The notes beneath the pieces were generated by a model, which saw nothing but the letters and a program-made list of their open reading frames with translations, made no database searches and was not told the origin of the DNA. A stretch of DNA of 64,000 nucleotides from a virus, in the IMG/VR virus record IMGVR_UViG_3300023179_009191, positions 1 through 64,000 of that record; one strand, written 5' to 3'. Positions 1-8,133 of this stretch are shown piece after piece (the first letter of the stretch is position 1; each line of letters begins with the position of its first letter). A program made the position numbers and the translations under genes.

Positions 1-750
1 TGTAGGAAACTTGTATGTGATAAATTTGTTGCCTTGTGCATCTTTTAATTTGTAAACACTATAACCACCTTGCTCTGGGGTGCCAGGGACCACCTTTACA
101 TTATAAAGCTCCAATTCACCTTCATAACGATCACCAGGCTTGCCTACATGTTGTACTGTAGAAGTTTCTTGATTCTTTTTAGTCACATCATCATAATACA
201 TCTGAGCAAAAGCTTGTATGGCTTGAGCAGTGTCTGTGTGAGCATACTTGGGGTCAGCATTCTTGGCAAGGAATGCAAAGTACCCAGGATCTTCCAGATA
301 CACATCAGGAAATGATTTGCCTCTGTACTTACCAAAAGTAAAGTTTGGTGTAGCTTTGCTCCTGCCTATCAAGTGCTCTCTGGTTTCATCACTATGCAAC
401 TCTACCCTTACATTCTTAACTACTGGCTTAGATATAGCTTTTTCAACTGATGTGACAATGTCTGTGGAGAGGTTTCCAAAATAAATAGGATTTTTAATAT
501 AATTACGTATAGTAGCAGGAATGTCTCTGAATCTCCAGAAAGTATAATAGACTTGATGCTTTCCAGTCACATCAATGAAGTAAAGGTTTTTTTCACCATC
601 TTTGGGGTTGACCACAGCATCATTGTGCTTTTTTAACATTTCATATGCTTTATCTTTCTCTTCTTGGGGTACCTGTTTCCAAGGCAAAATACCACCCGTA
701 GTAGGCATAGTATTCTCTAAAATATTGTTAACTAATGCATCAAATTTCAC
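1..750 (-). CDS. ExoX C-terminal-like domain protein, 3' end outside the window
   Basis: Open frame of 250 codons running off the left edge, so the C terminus is missing. Residues about 136-165 (FTFGKYRGKSFPDVYLEDPGYF) resemble the small C-terminal domain found after exonuclease X-type nucleases and in stand-alone phage proteins; no nuclease active site is visible in the part seen. The GTG start at 750 is chosen because a perfect late octamer TATAAATA lies at 757-764 on this strand, six bases upstream. It is transcribed away from hsp20. Function beyond the domain resemblance is unknown. Confidence 0.7.
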   Translation of the reverse strand, partial: MKFDALVNNILENTMPTTGGILPWKQVPQEEKDKAYEMLKKHNDAVVNPKDGEKNLYFIDVTGKHQVYYTFWRFRDIPATIRNYIKNPIYFGNLSTDIVTSVEKAISKPVVKNVRVELHSDETREHLIGRSKATPNFTFGKYRGKSFPDVYLEDPGYFAFLAKNADPKYAHTDTAQAIQAFAQMYYDDVTKKNQETSTVQHVGKPGDRYEGELELYNVKVVPGTPEQGGYSVYKLKDAQGNKFITYKFPT

Positions 751-756
751 TTTAAT

Positions 757-764
757 TATTTATA
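757..764 (-). promoter_or_regulatory. T4-type late promoter TATAAATA
   Basis: Perfect octamer on the minus strand, six bases before the GTG at 750. Confidence 0.65.
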
Positions 765-823
765 TATTAACGGAATTTTATTGTTTTGTCAATAAAAAAA
801 GTTGATGTTTGCATGTTTTGATA

Positions 824-831
824 TATAAATA
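824..831 (+). promoter_or_regulatory. T4-type late promoter TATAAATA for hsp20
   Basis: Perfect octamer. Unlike most late genes here the ATG is 72 bases away, giving a real 5' leader of about 65 bases that contains an AGGAGG ribosome binding site and a small TTGG(A)CC/GGCCAA hairpin at about 864-882. Confidence 0.55.
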
Positions 832-902
832 TATTTGCTAGTACACATAGTGGCTAGCATTGGACCCAAAAGGCCAAATAACAATGAGAGGAGGTAAAAA
901 AC

Positions 903-1424
903 ATGGGAAATAATGGTGACCTGCCTGTGGAGAGCGGTAGAGCTTATACAGGCCGTGTAGTTCCAAGCTTTAATGCTTGGCCATCGCTTAGAGATGAATT
1001 CCTCACACCCTTTGACAGGGTATTTGACAAATTGACCAATGACTTGTTCCCTAGCCTGTCTAAGGAATTTGGTGTTGGACTGTTTGAAAAGGAATCTTAT
1101 CCCAAAGTGGACATTGTGGATCACAAAGACCGTGTCTCTATTGAAGCAGAGATTCCTGGTCTGAAGAAGAATCAAATCACAGTGGACGTCAAGGATGGTG
1201 TGTTAACTATTGCTGGTCAAAAACAAGACAAAAAAGAAGAGACAGAAGAAGGTACTTACGTTCGCAGAGAACTGAAACGTAGCTCATTCCGTCGTTCTTT
1301 TGCTCTTGGTGAAAACCTAGATCATGACAATGTTAAAGCACAATTCCAAGATGGAATCCTGGTCATTGACGTTGCCAAAGTCAAGCCAGTGGAAACTAAA
1401 GCCAAGATCATTGATATCAAATAA
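903..1424 (+). CDS. hsp20: Hsp20/alpha-crystallin small heat-shock protein
   Basis: 173 residues. The alpha-crystallin domain covers about 56-150: PKVDI start, conserved IPGLKK, DGVLTI, and the C-terminal half with DGILVI. Small heat-shock proteins are ATP-independent holdases that bind unfolding proteins; T4-like phages of cyanobacteria and others also carry one, probably to protect virion assembly. The start is fixed by a strong AGGAGG nine bases upstream, unusual in this genome where most lead genes lack one. A perfect late octamer at 824 suggests late expression, and a strong terminator follows. Confidence 0.95.
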   Translation: MGNNGDLPVESGRAYTGRVVPSFNAWPSLRDEFLTPFDRVFDKLTNDLFPSLSKEFGVGLFEKESYPKVDIVDHKDRVSIEAEIPGLKKNQITVDVKDGVLTIAGQKQDKKEETEEGTYVRRELKRSSFRRSFALGENLDHDNVKAQFQDGILVIDVAKVKPVETKAKIIDIK

Positions 1425-1444
1425 GATATTCATGGTTGGCTACA

Positions 1445-1478
1445 GAACCCGCTAGTATGTCCTGGCGGGTTCTTTTTT
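1445..1478 (+). terminator. Rho-independent terminator after hsp20
   Basis: Eight-bp stem GAACCCGC/GCGGGTTC with a 12-base loop followed by TTTTTT. Confidence 0.85.
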
Positions 1479-1623
1479 AATCATATACGTATTAGAAATA
1501 CTAATACCTTATATTAGAAGCTTGCTTTAAGTATAATTACTATTATAAGTATGTGCATTGAAACAAATTAAAAAATATGAAAAATATTTCTAATGTTTTT
1601 GAGTCTCGTCTGTCTAATATGGT

Positions 1624-1725
1624 ATGAATGCAAGGAACACAGCTCTGCATGAAACATTCAGCACAACAGCTGAACGTTTAGAACAAGCCGCAAATGATGC
1701 GGCTTTTTTAATGGTCAATTTATGA
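1624..1725 (+). CDS. 33-residue leader-like ORF ahead of the PEP-CTERM operon
   Basis: Starts ATGAATGCAAGG and stops with a TGA that overlaps the ATG of the next gene (ATGA). The peptide has no recognisable domain. Its second half encodes a hairpin with a T-tract (1685-1709), and another hairpin TTCAGC/GCTGAA lies at about 1661-1678. The stretch could be a translated attenuator leader or simply a small RNA ending in a terminator. No clear -35/-10 pair was found: TCTAAT at 1613-1618 is the nearest. Coding status is uncertain. Confidence 0.35.
   Translation: MNARNTALHETFSTTAERLEQAANDAAFLMVNL
1685..1709 (+). terminator. Terminator hairpin just upstream of the PEP-CTERM cassette
   Basis: AAGCCGC, 7-base loop, GCGGC, then TTTTTT. 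It lies only 12 bases before the ATG at 1722 and inside the 33-codon ORF, so it should limit read-through into the cassette. Confidence 0.75.
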
Positions 1726-2528
1726 AAAAACTAATAACAACAATACTATCAATACTAGCAATCAACATTACCGCACATGCAGGTACCATATTAATAGACT
1801 TTGGTACTACAGGGGCAGGGTGGTATGGTGGAGCTTCTGTAGTAGGAGCTGATGCCAGAGGAAATTACTGGAACAGCGTAACCTCTGGCACATACTACCC
1901 CAACCTTGTTGATACCACAGGAGCTGTAACTTCTGTTGGAGGATTTGGGTTCTTGACAGGCATGACATTTAGTAGTTACAACGGGCCTGCAGGGGCCACT
2001 TCCACACCTTTGACGCAAGCACAATTAGATGCTACTGTGTTCACTGCTGATGCAGGAATATTTGGTGTGAAGGAAGTATTAGTTGATTATATTAAAACTG
2101 CCACAAGTATACCCAAAGTTCAATGGGTTGTAAATGGGTTAGATGCTTCATCATTGTACAATATAAAATTTTATGGTTCAGCAAAGTATCAAAATGATTA
2201 TGCCACAAGAATGAATGTTTACAGTGATAATACATTTGCTACTAGTAGCTTGTTAGCTACAACTGTGGCCAACTTCCAGAGCCCCACACAATCTTGGGTA
2301 ATTAATACCACAGACATTGGTGTGTTAAGAAATTTGCCTACAACTGGTTCATTGTATTTTGAAATACAAGGTGCCAATGGAGGTACAGGTTTAATAAACG
2401 CCATGAGCATTGAAACTGTGGCTATTCCTGAACCCACAGTATTAGATATTATCACCCTGCCTTACAAAATTGTAAATTGGTTAAGACCCAAAGGTAATAG
2501 AACCACCTTTTTAGCAGGAGTATATTGA
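1722..2528 (+). CDS. Exported PEP-CTERM-like protein
   Basis: 268 residues. The N terminus MKKLITTIL... is a Sec signal peptide ending near ITAHA (about residue 20). The body is low in Cys and rich in Gly, Ser and Thr. Near residue 237 there is an IPEPT element, the hallmark of PEP-CTERM proteins, whose tail is cut and anchored by host exosortase (EpsH/XrtA). The expected hydrophobic helix and terminal Arg cluster are replaced here by IITLPYKIVNWLRPKGNR..., so this sorting signal may be degenerate. It is the first member of a three-gene cassette, and its signal-peptide DNA is nearly repeated in the next gene. Confidence 0.75.
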   Translation: MKKLITTILSILAINITAHAGTILIDFGTTGAGWYGGASVVGADARGNYWNSVTSGTYYPNLVDTTGAVTSVGGFGFLTGMTFSSYNGPAGATSTPLTQAQLDATVFTADAGIFGVKEVLVDYIKTATSIPKVQWVVNGLDASSLYNIKFYGSAKYQNDYATRMNVYSDNTFATSSLLATTVANFQSPTQSWVINTTDIGVLRNLPTTGSLYFEIQGANGGTGLINAMSIETVAIPEPTVLDIITLPYKIVNWLRPKGNRTTFLAGVY

Positions 2529-2531
2529 TTT

Positions 2532-4913
2532 ATGAAAAAACTCATAACAACAATACTAGCAGTAATAACAACAGCTGCATGTCATGCAGCACCATTTGGT
2601 CTCTGGATCAATGCAAATACCACAAACAACTACAGCGATTCTTCCAAATGGATTGCTATAAATGGCAGTTTGCCTGGAGGGGTTCCAGGTCCTAGCAATG
2701 ATGCATACATATTTGATGGCACATTATTAGTAGGACCTGGGGGCAATTTTAATCCTCAGCAATTAATCATGGGATGGGAAAACTGGCATGCAGGTGAGTA
2801 CTTGCAAACAGGAGGCACCACAAGAGTTGAGTTCTGGACCACAGTAGGCAAAGCTGGAAATCAGGTATTCAACATGAATGATGGTTCATATTCCACAGGT
2901 GATCTGGCAGTGGGATGGATAAACCCAGTCACTTCTTCTGTAGGCACAGGTGTATTCAATTTGAATGGCGGTACTTTTTCAAGCCGTGCAGCTGTATTTG
3001 TGGGTCTTGAAGGTGCCACTGGAACTGTAAACATCAATGGAGGTACATTAAATTCTACAGGTAATGAGTGGGGTTCATTTAGAATAGCCAATTATGGTAC
3101 TGGCAGTGGTGTGTTGAATTTGGGTGGCACAGGAGTTGTGAATGCTTCTAAATACACTGCTGTGGGAGGCTGGGGAAATGGAGTTTTGAATATCACAGGA
3201 GGCACTTGGAATCAAGTGGCTGGGGGAATTACAGTGGGAGATTTTGCAGATAATAATTGGACAGGCAGAGGAGATGTGAATCAAAATGCAGGAGTGGTTA
3301 ATGCAGATTATGTTTATTTACAAAATGGAACTTACAATTTAAATGGTGGTACATTGAATGTAAATGGAATAGCAGATACATCCAATGTTGCATTGGGTGT
3401 TATGAATCTTAATGGCGGTACTTTGCTTGCTCGTATCAATAGCTCTGATTTTATTCAGGCCAACACAGTGGATATAAAACAGGGCGGGGTCACGGTTAAT
3501 ACTGCTGATAAAGAGATAGTAATTGATAAAGAATTGCAAGGTGTAGGTGGCTTGATAAAAGAAGGAACAGGCACATTAACTTTTAATAAAACCAACACAT
3601 ATGCAGGAACCACTACAATTAATACAGGCACTGTAATAGTGAATTCAAATGGTTCGCTTGCTTCAAGTAACATAGTTGTTTCTGCAGGAACACAGTTCAG
3701 GGTTAACGGGTCTGCAGGTAACATTAATTTGTTAGGCACATTAACTGGTAGCGGCTATGCAGGTTCAGTAATTCTTAATGGAGGAACTGTTTCTCCAGGC
3801 AATAGTCCAGGGCTTTTAACTGTGAATAACCTGGATGCTAGCAATGGTAATTTTGTATTTGAATTAGGAGCTCCCACCACTAGAGGAGGTACTTATGATG
3901 CAATTGATGTTCAACAATTATTAGTTTTAGGTTCAAATACACAATGGAATTTTAGTAATTATAATAATTACATTTTTCAAACAAATGACTCATATGATCT
4001 GTTCAATTGGAACACTCTGGAAGCATCTGCATTTGATTCAAATGTTTTATTAGCCGCACTCCCTGATCTGGATACTGCCAACACAGGATTAGCATGGAGC
4101 GTGAATGCATTTACTGTGGATGGTACCATTTCAGTGATACCTGAACCTAATGCATTAACGTTGTTGATTGCAGGGTTCATATTTTTAGGACTTATGAAAA
4201 CCATAAACAAAACTAAAGCTGGTTTGCTTGCTGCATTGCTGGCCATCTTTAGTCTAAACACCATTAATGCAGAAATTATATTCACAGAAGACTTTGAGGA
4301 TGGTGCATGGACTGGCTTCAGTTCCTACCCTTCAGCAAATACTGCTGTGCTCAACTCTGGTGATACCATATATGGTGCACCTGCCACTGGTGCCCCTGGA
4401 ACTTACATTGTAGCTCCTGGTGGTTCCAAACTGGGTAAAATGTGGCCATTATACTGGTCACCAGGCAATGTGACCACATCCACATTTGTTCTGTATAATG
4501 ACTACTATGCAACACCTGAAACTGGATGGGTGCCTTATTTGCAAGGCAAACAAGTAAAACTATCCATGGATGTGTACATATCCAGTTATGATCCCATGCA
4601 AGCCAGCACTGATGTGAACATATTTGCCAAGTTCTTTAACCAGGACTATTCATACTACTATGATTGGGCATCAGTAATTACTTCTGTCAAAGATACCCTG
4701 CTAGACACATGGGTAACCAGAGAAATAACTGTAACTGTGCCCAATGATGTTTCCATCATACAGTTTGGATTGGAAATGACTCAACAAAATTATAGCTCTG
4801 GAGCTGTTAATGTTGATAACATGGCAATTCAAATAGTACCAGAACCTTCAGCAGGTGCTTTGATAGTAGCTGGTACTGGTTGTTTGGTAGCTCTCAGAAG
4901 GTTCAGAAAATAA
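2532..4913 (+). CDS. Tandem PEP-CTERM polyprotein with autotransporter-type beta-strand repeats
   Basis: 793 residues in two modules. Module 1 (1-555) has a signal peptide almost identical at DNA level to that of 1722, Gly/Asn-rich beta-helical repeats, a classic autotransporter-associated strand repeat (GTGTLTFNKTNTYAGTT, about residues 346-362), the GGTVSPGNSPG element, and a complete PEP-CTERM tail (VIPEPNALTLLIAGFIFLGL). Module 2 begins with what looks like a second signal peptide (MKTINKTKAGLLAALLAIF..., ATG at 4194), then a jelly-roll-like domain, and ends with VPEPSAGALIVAGTGCLVALRRFRK. It looks like two exported proteins joined in frame by loss of a stop, or a second start inside one message. 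Confidence 0.85.
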   Translation: MKKLITTILAVITTAACHAAPFGLWINANTTNNYSDSSKWIAINGSLPGGVPGPSNDAYIFDGTLLVGPGGNFNPQQLIMGWENWHAGEYLQTGGTTRVEFWTTVGKAGNQVFNMNDGSYSTGDLAVGWINPVTSSVGTGVFNLNGGTFSSRAAVFVGLEGATGTVNINGGTLNSTGNEWGSFRIANYGTGSGVLNLGGTGVVNASKYTAVGGWGNGVLNITGGTWNQVAGGITVGDFADNNWTGRGDVNQNAGVVNADYVYLQNGTYNLNGGTLNVNGIADTSNVALGVMNLNGGTLLARINSSDFIQANTVDIKQGGVTVNTADKEIVIDKELQGVGGLIKEGTGTLTFNKTNTYAGTTTINTGTVIVNSNGSLASSNIVVSAGTQFRVNGSAGNINLLGTLTGSGYAGSVILNGGTVSPGNSPGLLTVNNLDASNGNFVFELGAPTTRGGTYDAIDVQQLLVLGSNTQWNFSNYNNYIFQTNDSYDLFNWNTLEASAFDSNVLLAALPDLDTANTGLAWSVNAFTVDGTISVIPEPNALTLLIAGFIFLGLMKTINKTKAGLLAALLAIFSLNTINAEIIFTEDFEDGAWTGFSSYPSANTAVLNSGDTIYGAPATGAPGTYIVAPGGSKLGKMWPLYWSPGNVTTSTFVLYNDYYATPETGWVPYLQGKQVKLSMDVYISSYDPMQASTDVNIFAKFFNQDYSYYYDWASVITSVKDTLLDTWVTREITVTVPNDVSIIQFGLEMTQQNYSSGAVNVDNMAIQIVPEPSAGALIVAGTGCLVALRRFRK

Positions 4914-5834
4914 ATGATAAGAGTTGCACTCTGCATTCTGCTATTTCTGCATGCTAGCATGGTGCAGAGTGCAACCTATCAACTGGTGTGGCAAGATGAA
5001 TTCAATCAATTCACCAGTGGCACTTACAACAGATGGGACGTTGATAGAAATGCATGGAATGTGGAAGTTGTTGATAATCCTAATAACAATGAAATTCAGC
5101 AGTACAGAGATAACAGAGACAATGTAAGAATAGAAGTAGATACTTCCAACACTTCTGATGGTATTCTTGTGTTAGAGGCCAGGAGACAGAACTTCTCTCA
5201 AAACCTGGGAGCATGGACTTCAGGCAGAATCAATACCAAGAACAAAATGGAAATAACTTATGGCAAGGTTGAAGTTTCTGCTAAATTGCCTTCCTTGCCA
5301 GGTAGCTGGCCAGCCATATGGATGCTGGGCAGCAATTATGGCAGTGCAGGATGGCCTGCCAGTGGTGAAATTGATATCATGGAAATGGGACGCAACACAG
5401 GGTGGAACTATATCAACAGCACAGTGCACTGGGAGTATAATGGCCATGCATCATATGGCACTGGAAACAATCAGTCAGGTTCTCCTTTGCTTTTAAATGC
5501 AGCATCCACTTCTTTTCATGTTTATGGCTTAGAATGGGCACCAGATTTTATAAAAACATATGTGGATGGAAATTTGTTATGGGCCATAAGCATGCCAGTA
5601 CCTGGCATAGATCCTTTTGACAATCCTTTCTTTCTTATTCTCAACAATGCCATGGGGGGCGATATTGGTGGAACAGTAGATTCTACAAGCAACATATCTC
5701 GTATGGAAGTGGATTATGTAAAAGTATATCAGTCTGCAGATTATGCCAACACACTTTCTGTTCCTGAACCTAGTACTAACAGTTTATTAATGGCATTTTT
5801 AACGACTGGTTTTATTATTAAAAGGAGATTATGA
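4914..5834 (+). CDS. GH16 beta-glucanase (laminarinase-like) with PEP-CTERM tail
   Basis: 306 residues. Signal peptide about 1-19 (ends MVQSA). The glycoside hydrolase family 16 core starts at LVWQDEF (24-30) and has the catalytic signature GEIDIMEMG at 151-159, with E152 as nucleophile, D154 and E157 as acid/base; EIDIME matches the beta-1,3-glucanase subtype. The tail VPEPSTNSLLMAFLTTGFIIKRRL is a PEP-CTERM sorting signal, so the enzyme should be held at the surface or released by the host exosortase system. It directly abuts the polyprotein stop and overlaps the next gene, so one operon. Likely substrates are host or biofilm beta-glucans; specificity is inferred. Confidence 0.92.
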   Translation: MIRVALCILLFLHASMVQSATYQLVWQDEFNQFTSGTYNRWDVDRNAWNVEVVDNPNNNEIQQYRDNRDNVRIEVDTSNTSDGILVLEARRQNFSQNLGAWTSGRINTKNKMEITYGKVEVSAKLPSLPGSWPAIWMLGSNYGSAGWPASGEIDIMEMGRNTGWNYINSTVHWEYNGHASYGTGNNQSGSPLLLNAASTSFHVYGLEWAPDFIKTYVDGNLLWAISMPVPGIDPFDNPFFLILNNAMGGDIGGTVDSTSNISRMEVDYVKVYQSADYANTLSVPEPSTNSLLMAFLTTGFIIKRRL

Positions 5835-6283
5835 ATGAGCTTTCAAAGCTTATACAGAAAGCTAGTGTTCTTAATGACCCTGGTGATGCGTATTTTAATA
5901 GTTTCCTTTCTCGCTATAAAATGTATCGTAAGGCAAAAGTTAGAAAACAACAAATCTTGGTGGCTGTTGCGGCCCTAACAGTTGCATGTTTATGCTACAC
6001 ATCTATAAATAATAATGAGCTGGACATACCAACAGCTTCTGGGGTAGACATGACAAATCATTATTTACAACATGGCAAGACAGTGGTTTTTGAAGGTACC
6101 GTGATTGATGTTACTAATTTTATCAAAGAACAGGTTCAACAAAAAACAGAGACATTGAGTTTAAGGGAATATTTTAATGGTGATGATGTGTGGGGTGTAT
6201 ATGTGCCTGGAGAAGAAAAATTCAGATATTATTATCATTGCTTGGGCATGGGAAAATATGAGGTATTTGTTATAAATGAATAG
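5831..6283 (+). CDS. Small inner-membrane protein of the PEP-CTERM operon
   Basis: 150 residues. A basic cytoplasmic N terminus (to about residue 41, RKAKVRKQ) is followed by one transmembrane helix (about 42-58) and an exported C-terminal domain with no family I recognise. The type II topology resembles anti-sigma or FecR-like membrane regulators, but no motif proves it. ATGA overlap with the GH16 stop and an AAGGAG ribosome site tie it to the cassette. Confidence 0.75.
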   Translation: MNELSKLIQKASVLNDPGDAYFNSFLSRYKMYRKAKVRKQQILVAVAALTVACLCYTSINNNELDIPTASGVDMTNHYLQHGKTVVFEGTVIDVTNFIKEQVQQKTETLSLREYFNGDDVWGVYVPGEEKFRYYYHCLGMGKYEVFVINE

Positions 6284-6286
6284 TAT

Positions 6287-6314
6287 TTGATTTTTTTAAA
6301 AAAACATTTATAAT
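6287..6314 (+). promoter_or_regulatory. Early leaderless promoter for the 6321 gene
   Basis: TTGATT, 16 bases, TATAAT; six bases then ATG 6321. Confidence 0.75.
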
Positions 6315-6320
6315 TAAATA

Positions 6321-6677
6321 ATGAAAAAACATTTTTTTGCCATTTTGGTTTTGCCAAGCCTTGTTTGGGGGCAGACTATCTCCAGTGATAGCAAAGAACC
6401 AATGGTTTTAAATTTTGTAAAAAACGATTCAGGAGAAATAGTCTTAAAGCTCAAGGGCCACAAACAGTCCATTGAAATTCAAATCAATGGAGTAAAAATT
6501 GCTTCTTTAAATGAGCAAGATGAAGCAGCCAATTTAACTCAAGCAGGGTTTGAATCAGCAATGCTTGCTCTGGATACCAAGAGTGGATCGTCAGGTTCTA
6601 AAATTGATGCTCAACCCACAGTGCCTCCTGTGGCCCCTGCAGTTTTTTCCAACCCTTTTGCCGCTACTCCTTATTAA
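6321..6677 (+). CDS. Small exported protein
   Basis: 118 residues with a signal peptide (MKKHFFAILVLPSLVWG, cleavage near residue 17) and a polar body ending in a Pro/Ala-rich stretch (PTVPPVAPAVF). No domain recognised. It has its own promoter, separate from the PEP-CTERM operon, and ends four bases inside the convergent 6674 gene. Confidence 0.7.
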   Translation: MKKHFFAILVLPSLVWGQTISSDSKEPMVLNFVKNDSGEIVLKLKGHKQSIEIQINGVKIASLNEQDEAANLTQAGFESAMLALDTKSGSSGSKIDAQPTVPPVAPAVFSNPFAATPY

Positions 6678-7138
6678 TAGCTGTCAATATCTGCAGGTAA
6701 AAATTCCCAATCATCCACAACAAAGCATTTGATTATTTTAATTCCATATGTATCTTCTGCCCAATTTTTAAGTCTTGCATCATATTTGTTTTTATTTCCA
6801 GCAACTCCTACATACATGGTACCATAATTCATATCATAAGCCCATAATTTATTTTTGTATTCAAATATGCAAATAGCATGACCAAAGACTGTGGCAGTTG
6901 TTTTGCCATAAATTTTTATATCATCATTATAATTATAAGTATATCCAAAAATGGATGCATAAATTTTGGGCGTTGTCTCAGATTTTAATGCCAAGCTGGC
7001 TCGGGAAGAGTAAATTAAAGACTCAATAAAACATGAATTGGGAAGTTTTGTATAATCATATGTTATATAAGATCCATTTTTACCTATTTTAAAGCCAGTG
7101 AGCAATGAAGCATACATGGAGGCTAAAAACAAACCCAT
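6674..7138 (-). CDS. Secreted Cys-His protease/transglutaminase-like protein
   Basis: 154 residues. Hydrophobic N terminus suggests export. The order of motifs NSCFIESLIY (Cys), FGHAICIFEY (His) and AYDMNYG (Asp/Asn) fits the papain/transglutaminase-like fold, where Cys attacks an amide and His/Asp complete the triad. The fold assignment is inferred from this spacing only. Convergent with the 6321 gene. Confidence 0.55.
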   Translation of the reverse strand: MGLFLASMYASLLTGFKIGKNGSYITYDYTKLPNSCFIESLIYSSRASLALKSETTPKIYASIFGYTYNYNDDIKIYGKTTATVFGHAICIFEYKNKLWAYDMNYGTMYVGVAGNKNKYDARLKNWAEDTYGIKIIKCFVVDDWEFLPADIDSY

Positions 7139-7187
7139 TATAGCACAATACTTTAAAATGCGTAAAAGCTTCGTATAATTATTTAGC

Positions 7188-7215
7188 TTGTATTGTTTTG
7201 TTTTTCCTGTATATT
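7188..7215 (+). promoter_or_regulatory. Early leaderless promoter for uvdE
   Basis: TTGTAT, 16 bases, TATATT; six bases then ATG 7222. Sets the uvdE start. Confidence 0.75.
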
Positions 7216-7221
7216 TTATAC

Positions 7222-8133
7222 ATGCAATTGTCTCTATGTTGTCAAAGTAATTTGCTACATGAAGGGGGGATCAAGTTCCGTACCATGACTGTAACACAAT
7301 TCAAAAAAAAGCCTCTGCATGAGTCTCTCAATGTTTTATGTTCCAGAATCATTACAAATTTTCATACCTTGGAAAAGACAGTAAAACTATGCAAAACCAT
7401 GGGATTGGCAGGCATGCGCATTGGTAGTGATTTAATTCCAGTGATAAATCATCCTGATTTAAATCTAGATTTTTATAAACTGCCCATGCAAGATGAAATA
7501 ATGCATGCCATTAATAATGCTAAATGCATGATGCAACAATCAGGATTGCGCTTCTCTGCCCATCCTTCTGAGTTTATTAGTTTAACTTCTGAAAATCCCA
7601 GAGTAATTGCCAACAGCATAAGAGATTTAATTGCTCATGCCTTGGTATTTGAATTGTTGGGGCTGCAAGAATCTTATGAAGCTCCTCTGAACATTCATAT
7701 TCGCAAAGATGGAGACCCTGAAATTATTTTTAATGCAGTAAAAAAATCATTATCTCAATGCCCTGCATGTGTTACCAAAAGGCTTGTATTTGAAAATAAT
7801 GATAACAAATCAGGTGTATGGAGCATTAAAAACTTGGTACATTATTTTCATAATAGATTGGGCATACCCATTACCTATGATAACTTGCACCATGAAATGC
7901 TTTCAGATGGTTTGTCTCATCAACAAGCTTTTGATACAGCTTATGATACTTGGGGCAGCTATATGCCCATATTTCATTACTCAGAAGGCATCAAGGGCAC
8001 CAGAAAGCATGCAGATTATGCTAAATCTTTGCCTGTTGACCATGGTCGACCAGTCATCTGGGAAGTAGAATTAAAAGCCAAAGACAAAGCCATCAAGCGT
8101 ATGATCAAGGAATATGAAGTATCTCATCATTGA
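7222..8133 (+). CDS. uvsE: UV damage endonuclease UvdE
   Basis: 303 residues. UvdE (UvsE) is a TIM-barrel, metal-dependent nuclease that nicks DNA 5' to UV photoproducts. Seen: LCCQSN near the start, LCKTMGLAGMRIGSDLIP, RFSAHPSEF, LNIHIRKDG, LVFENNDNKSGVWS, ITYDNLHHE, PIFHYSEG and GRPVIWEVELKAKDKA, matching the family's metal-binding His/Glu/Asp series. Start ATG 7222 chosen from the promoter geometry; upstream in-frame codons overlap the promoter. It overlaps the next gene by 20 bases. Likely repairs phage DNA in sunlit habitats. Confidence 0.93.
   Translation: MQLSLCCQSNLLHEGGIKFRTMTVTQFKKKPLHESLNVLCSRIITNFHTLEKTVKLCKTMGLAGMRIGSDLIPVINHPDLNLDFYKLPMQDEIMHAINNAKCMMQQSGLRFSAHPSEFISLTSENPRVIANSIRDLIAHALVFELLGLQESYEAPLNIHIRKDGDPEIIFNAVKKSLSQCPACVTKRLVFENNDNKSGVWSIKNLVHYFHNRLGIPITYDNLHHEMLSDGLSHQQAFDTAYDTWGSYMPIFHYSEGIKGTRKHADYAKSLPVDHGRPVIWEVELKAKDKAIKRMIKEYEVSHH

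Noticed and set aside
70-805. Three plus-strand ORFs at the left edge
   Set aside because: The minus frame is open for 250 codons, starts at a perfect late promoter and has an ExoX-C-like domain.
789-1175. 128-codon minus ORF over hsp20
   Set aside because: It covers the hsp20 promoter and half of a clear alpha-crystallin gene; product not protein-like.
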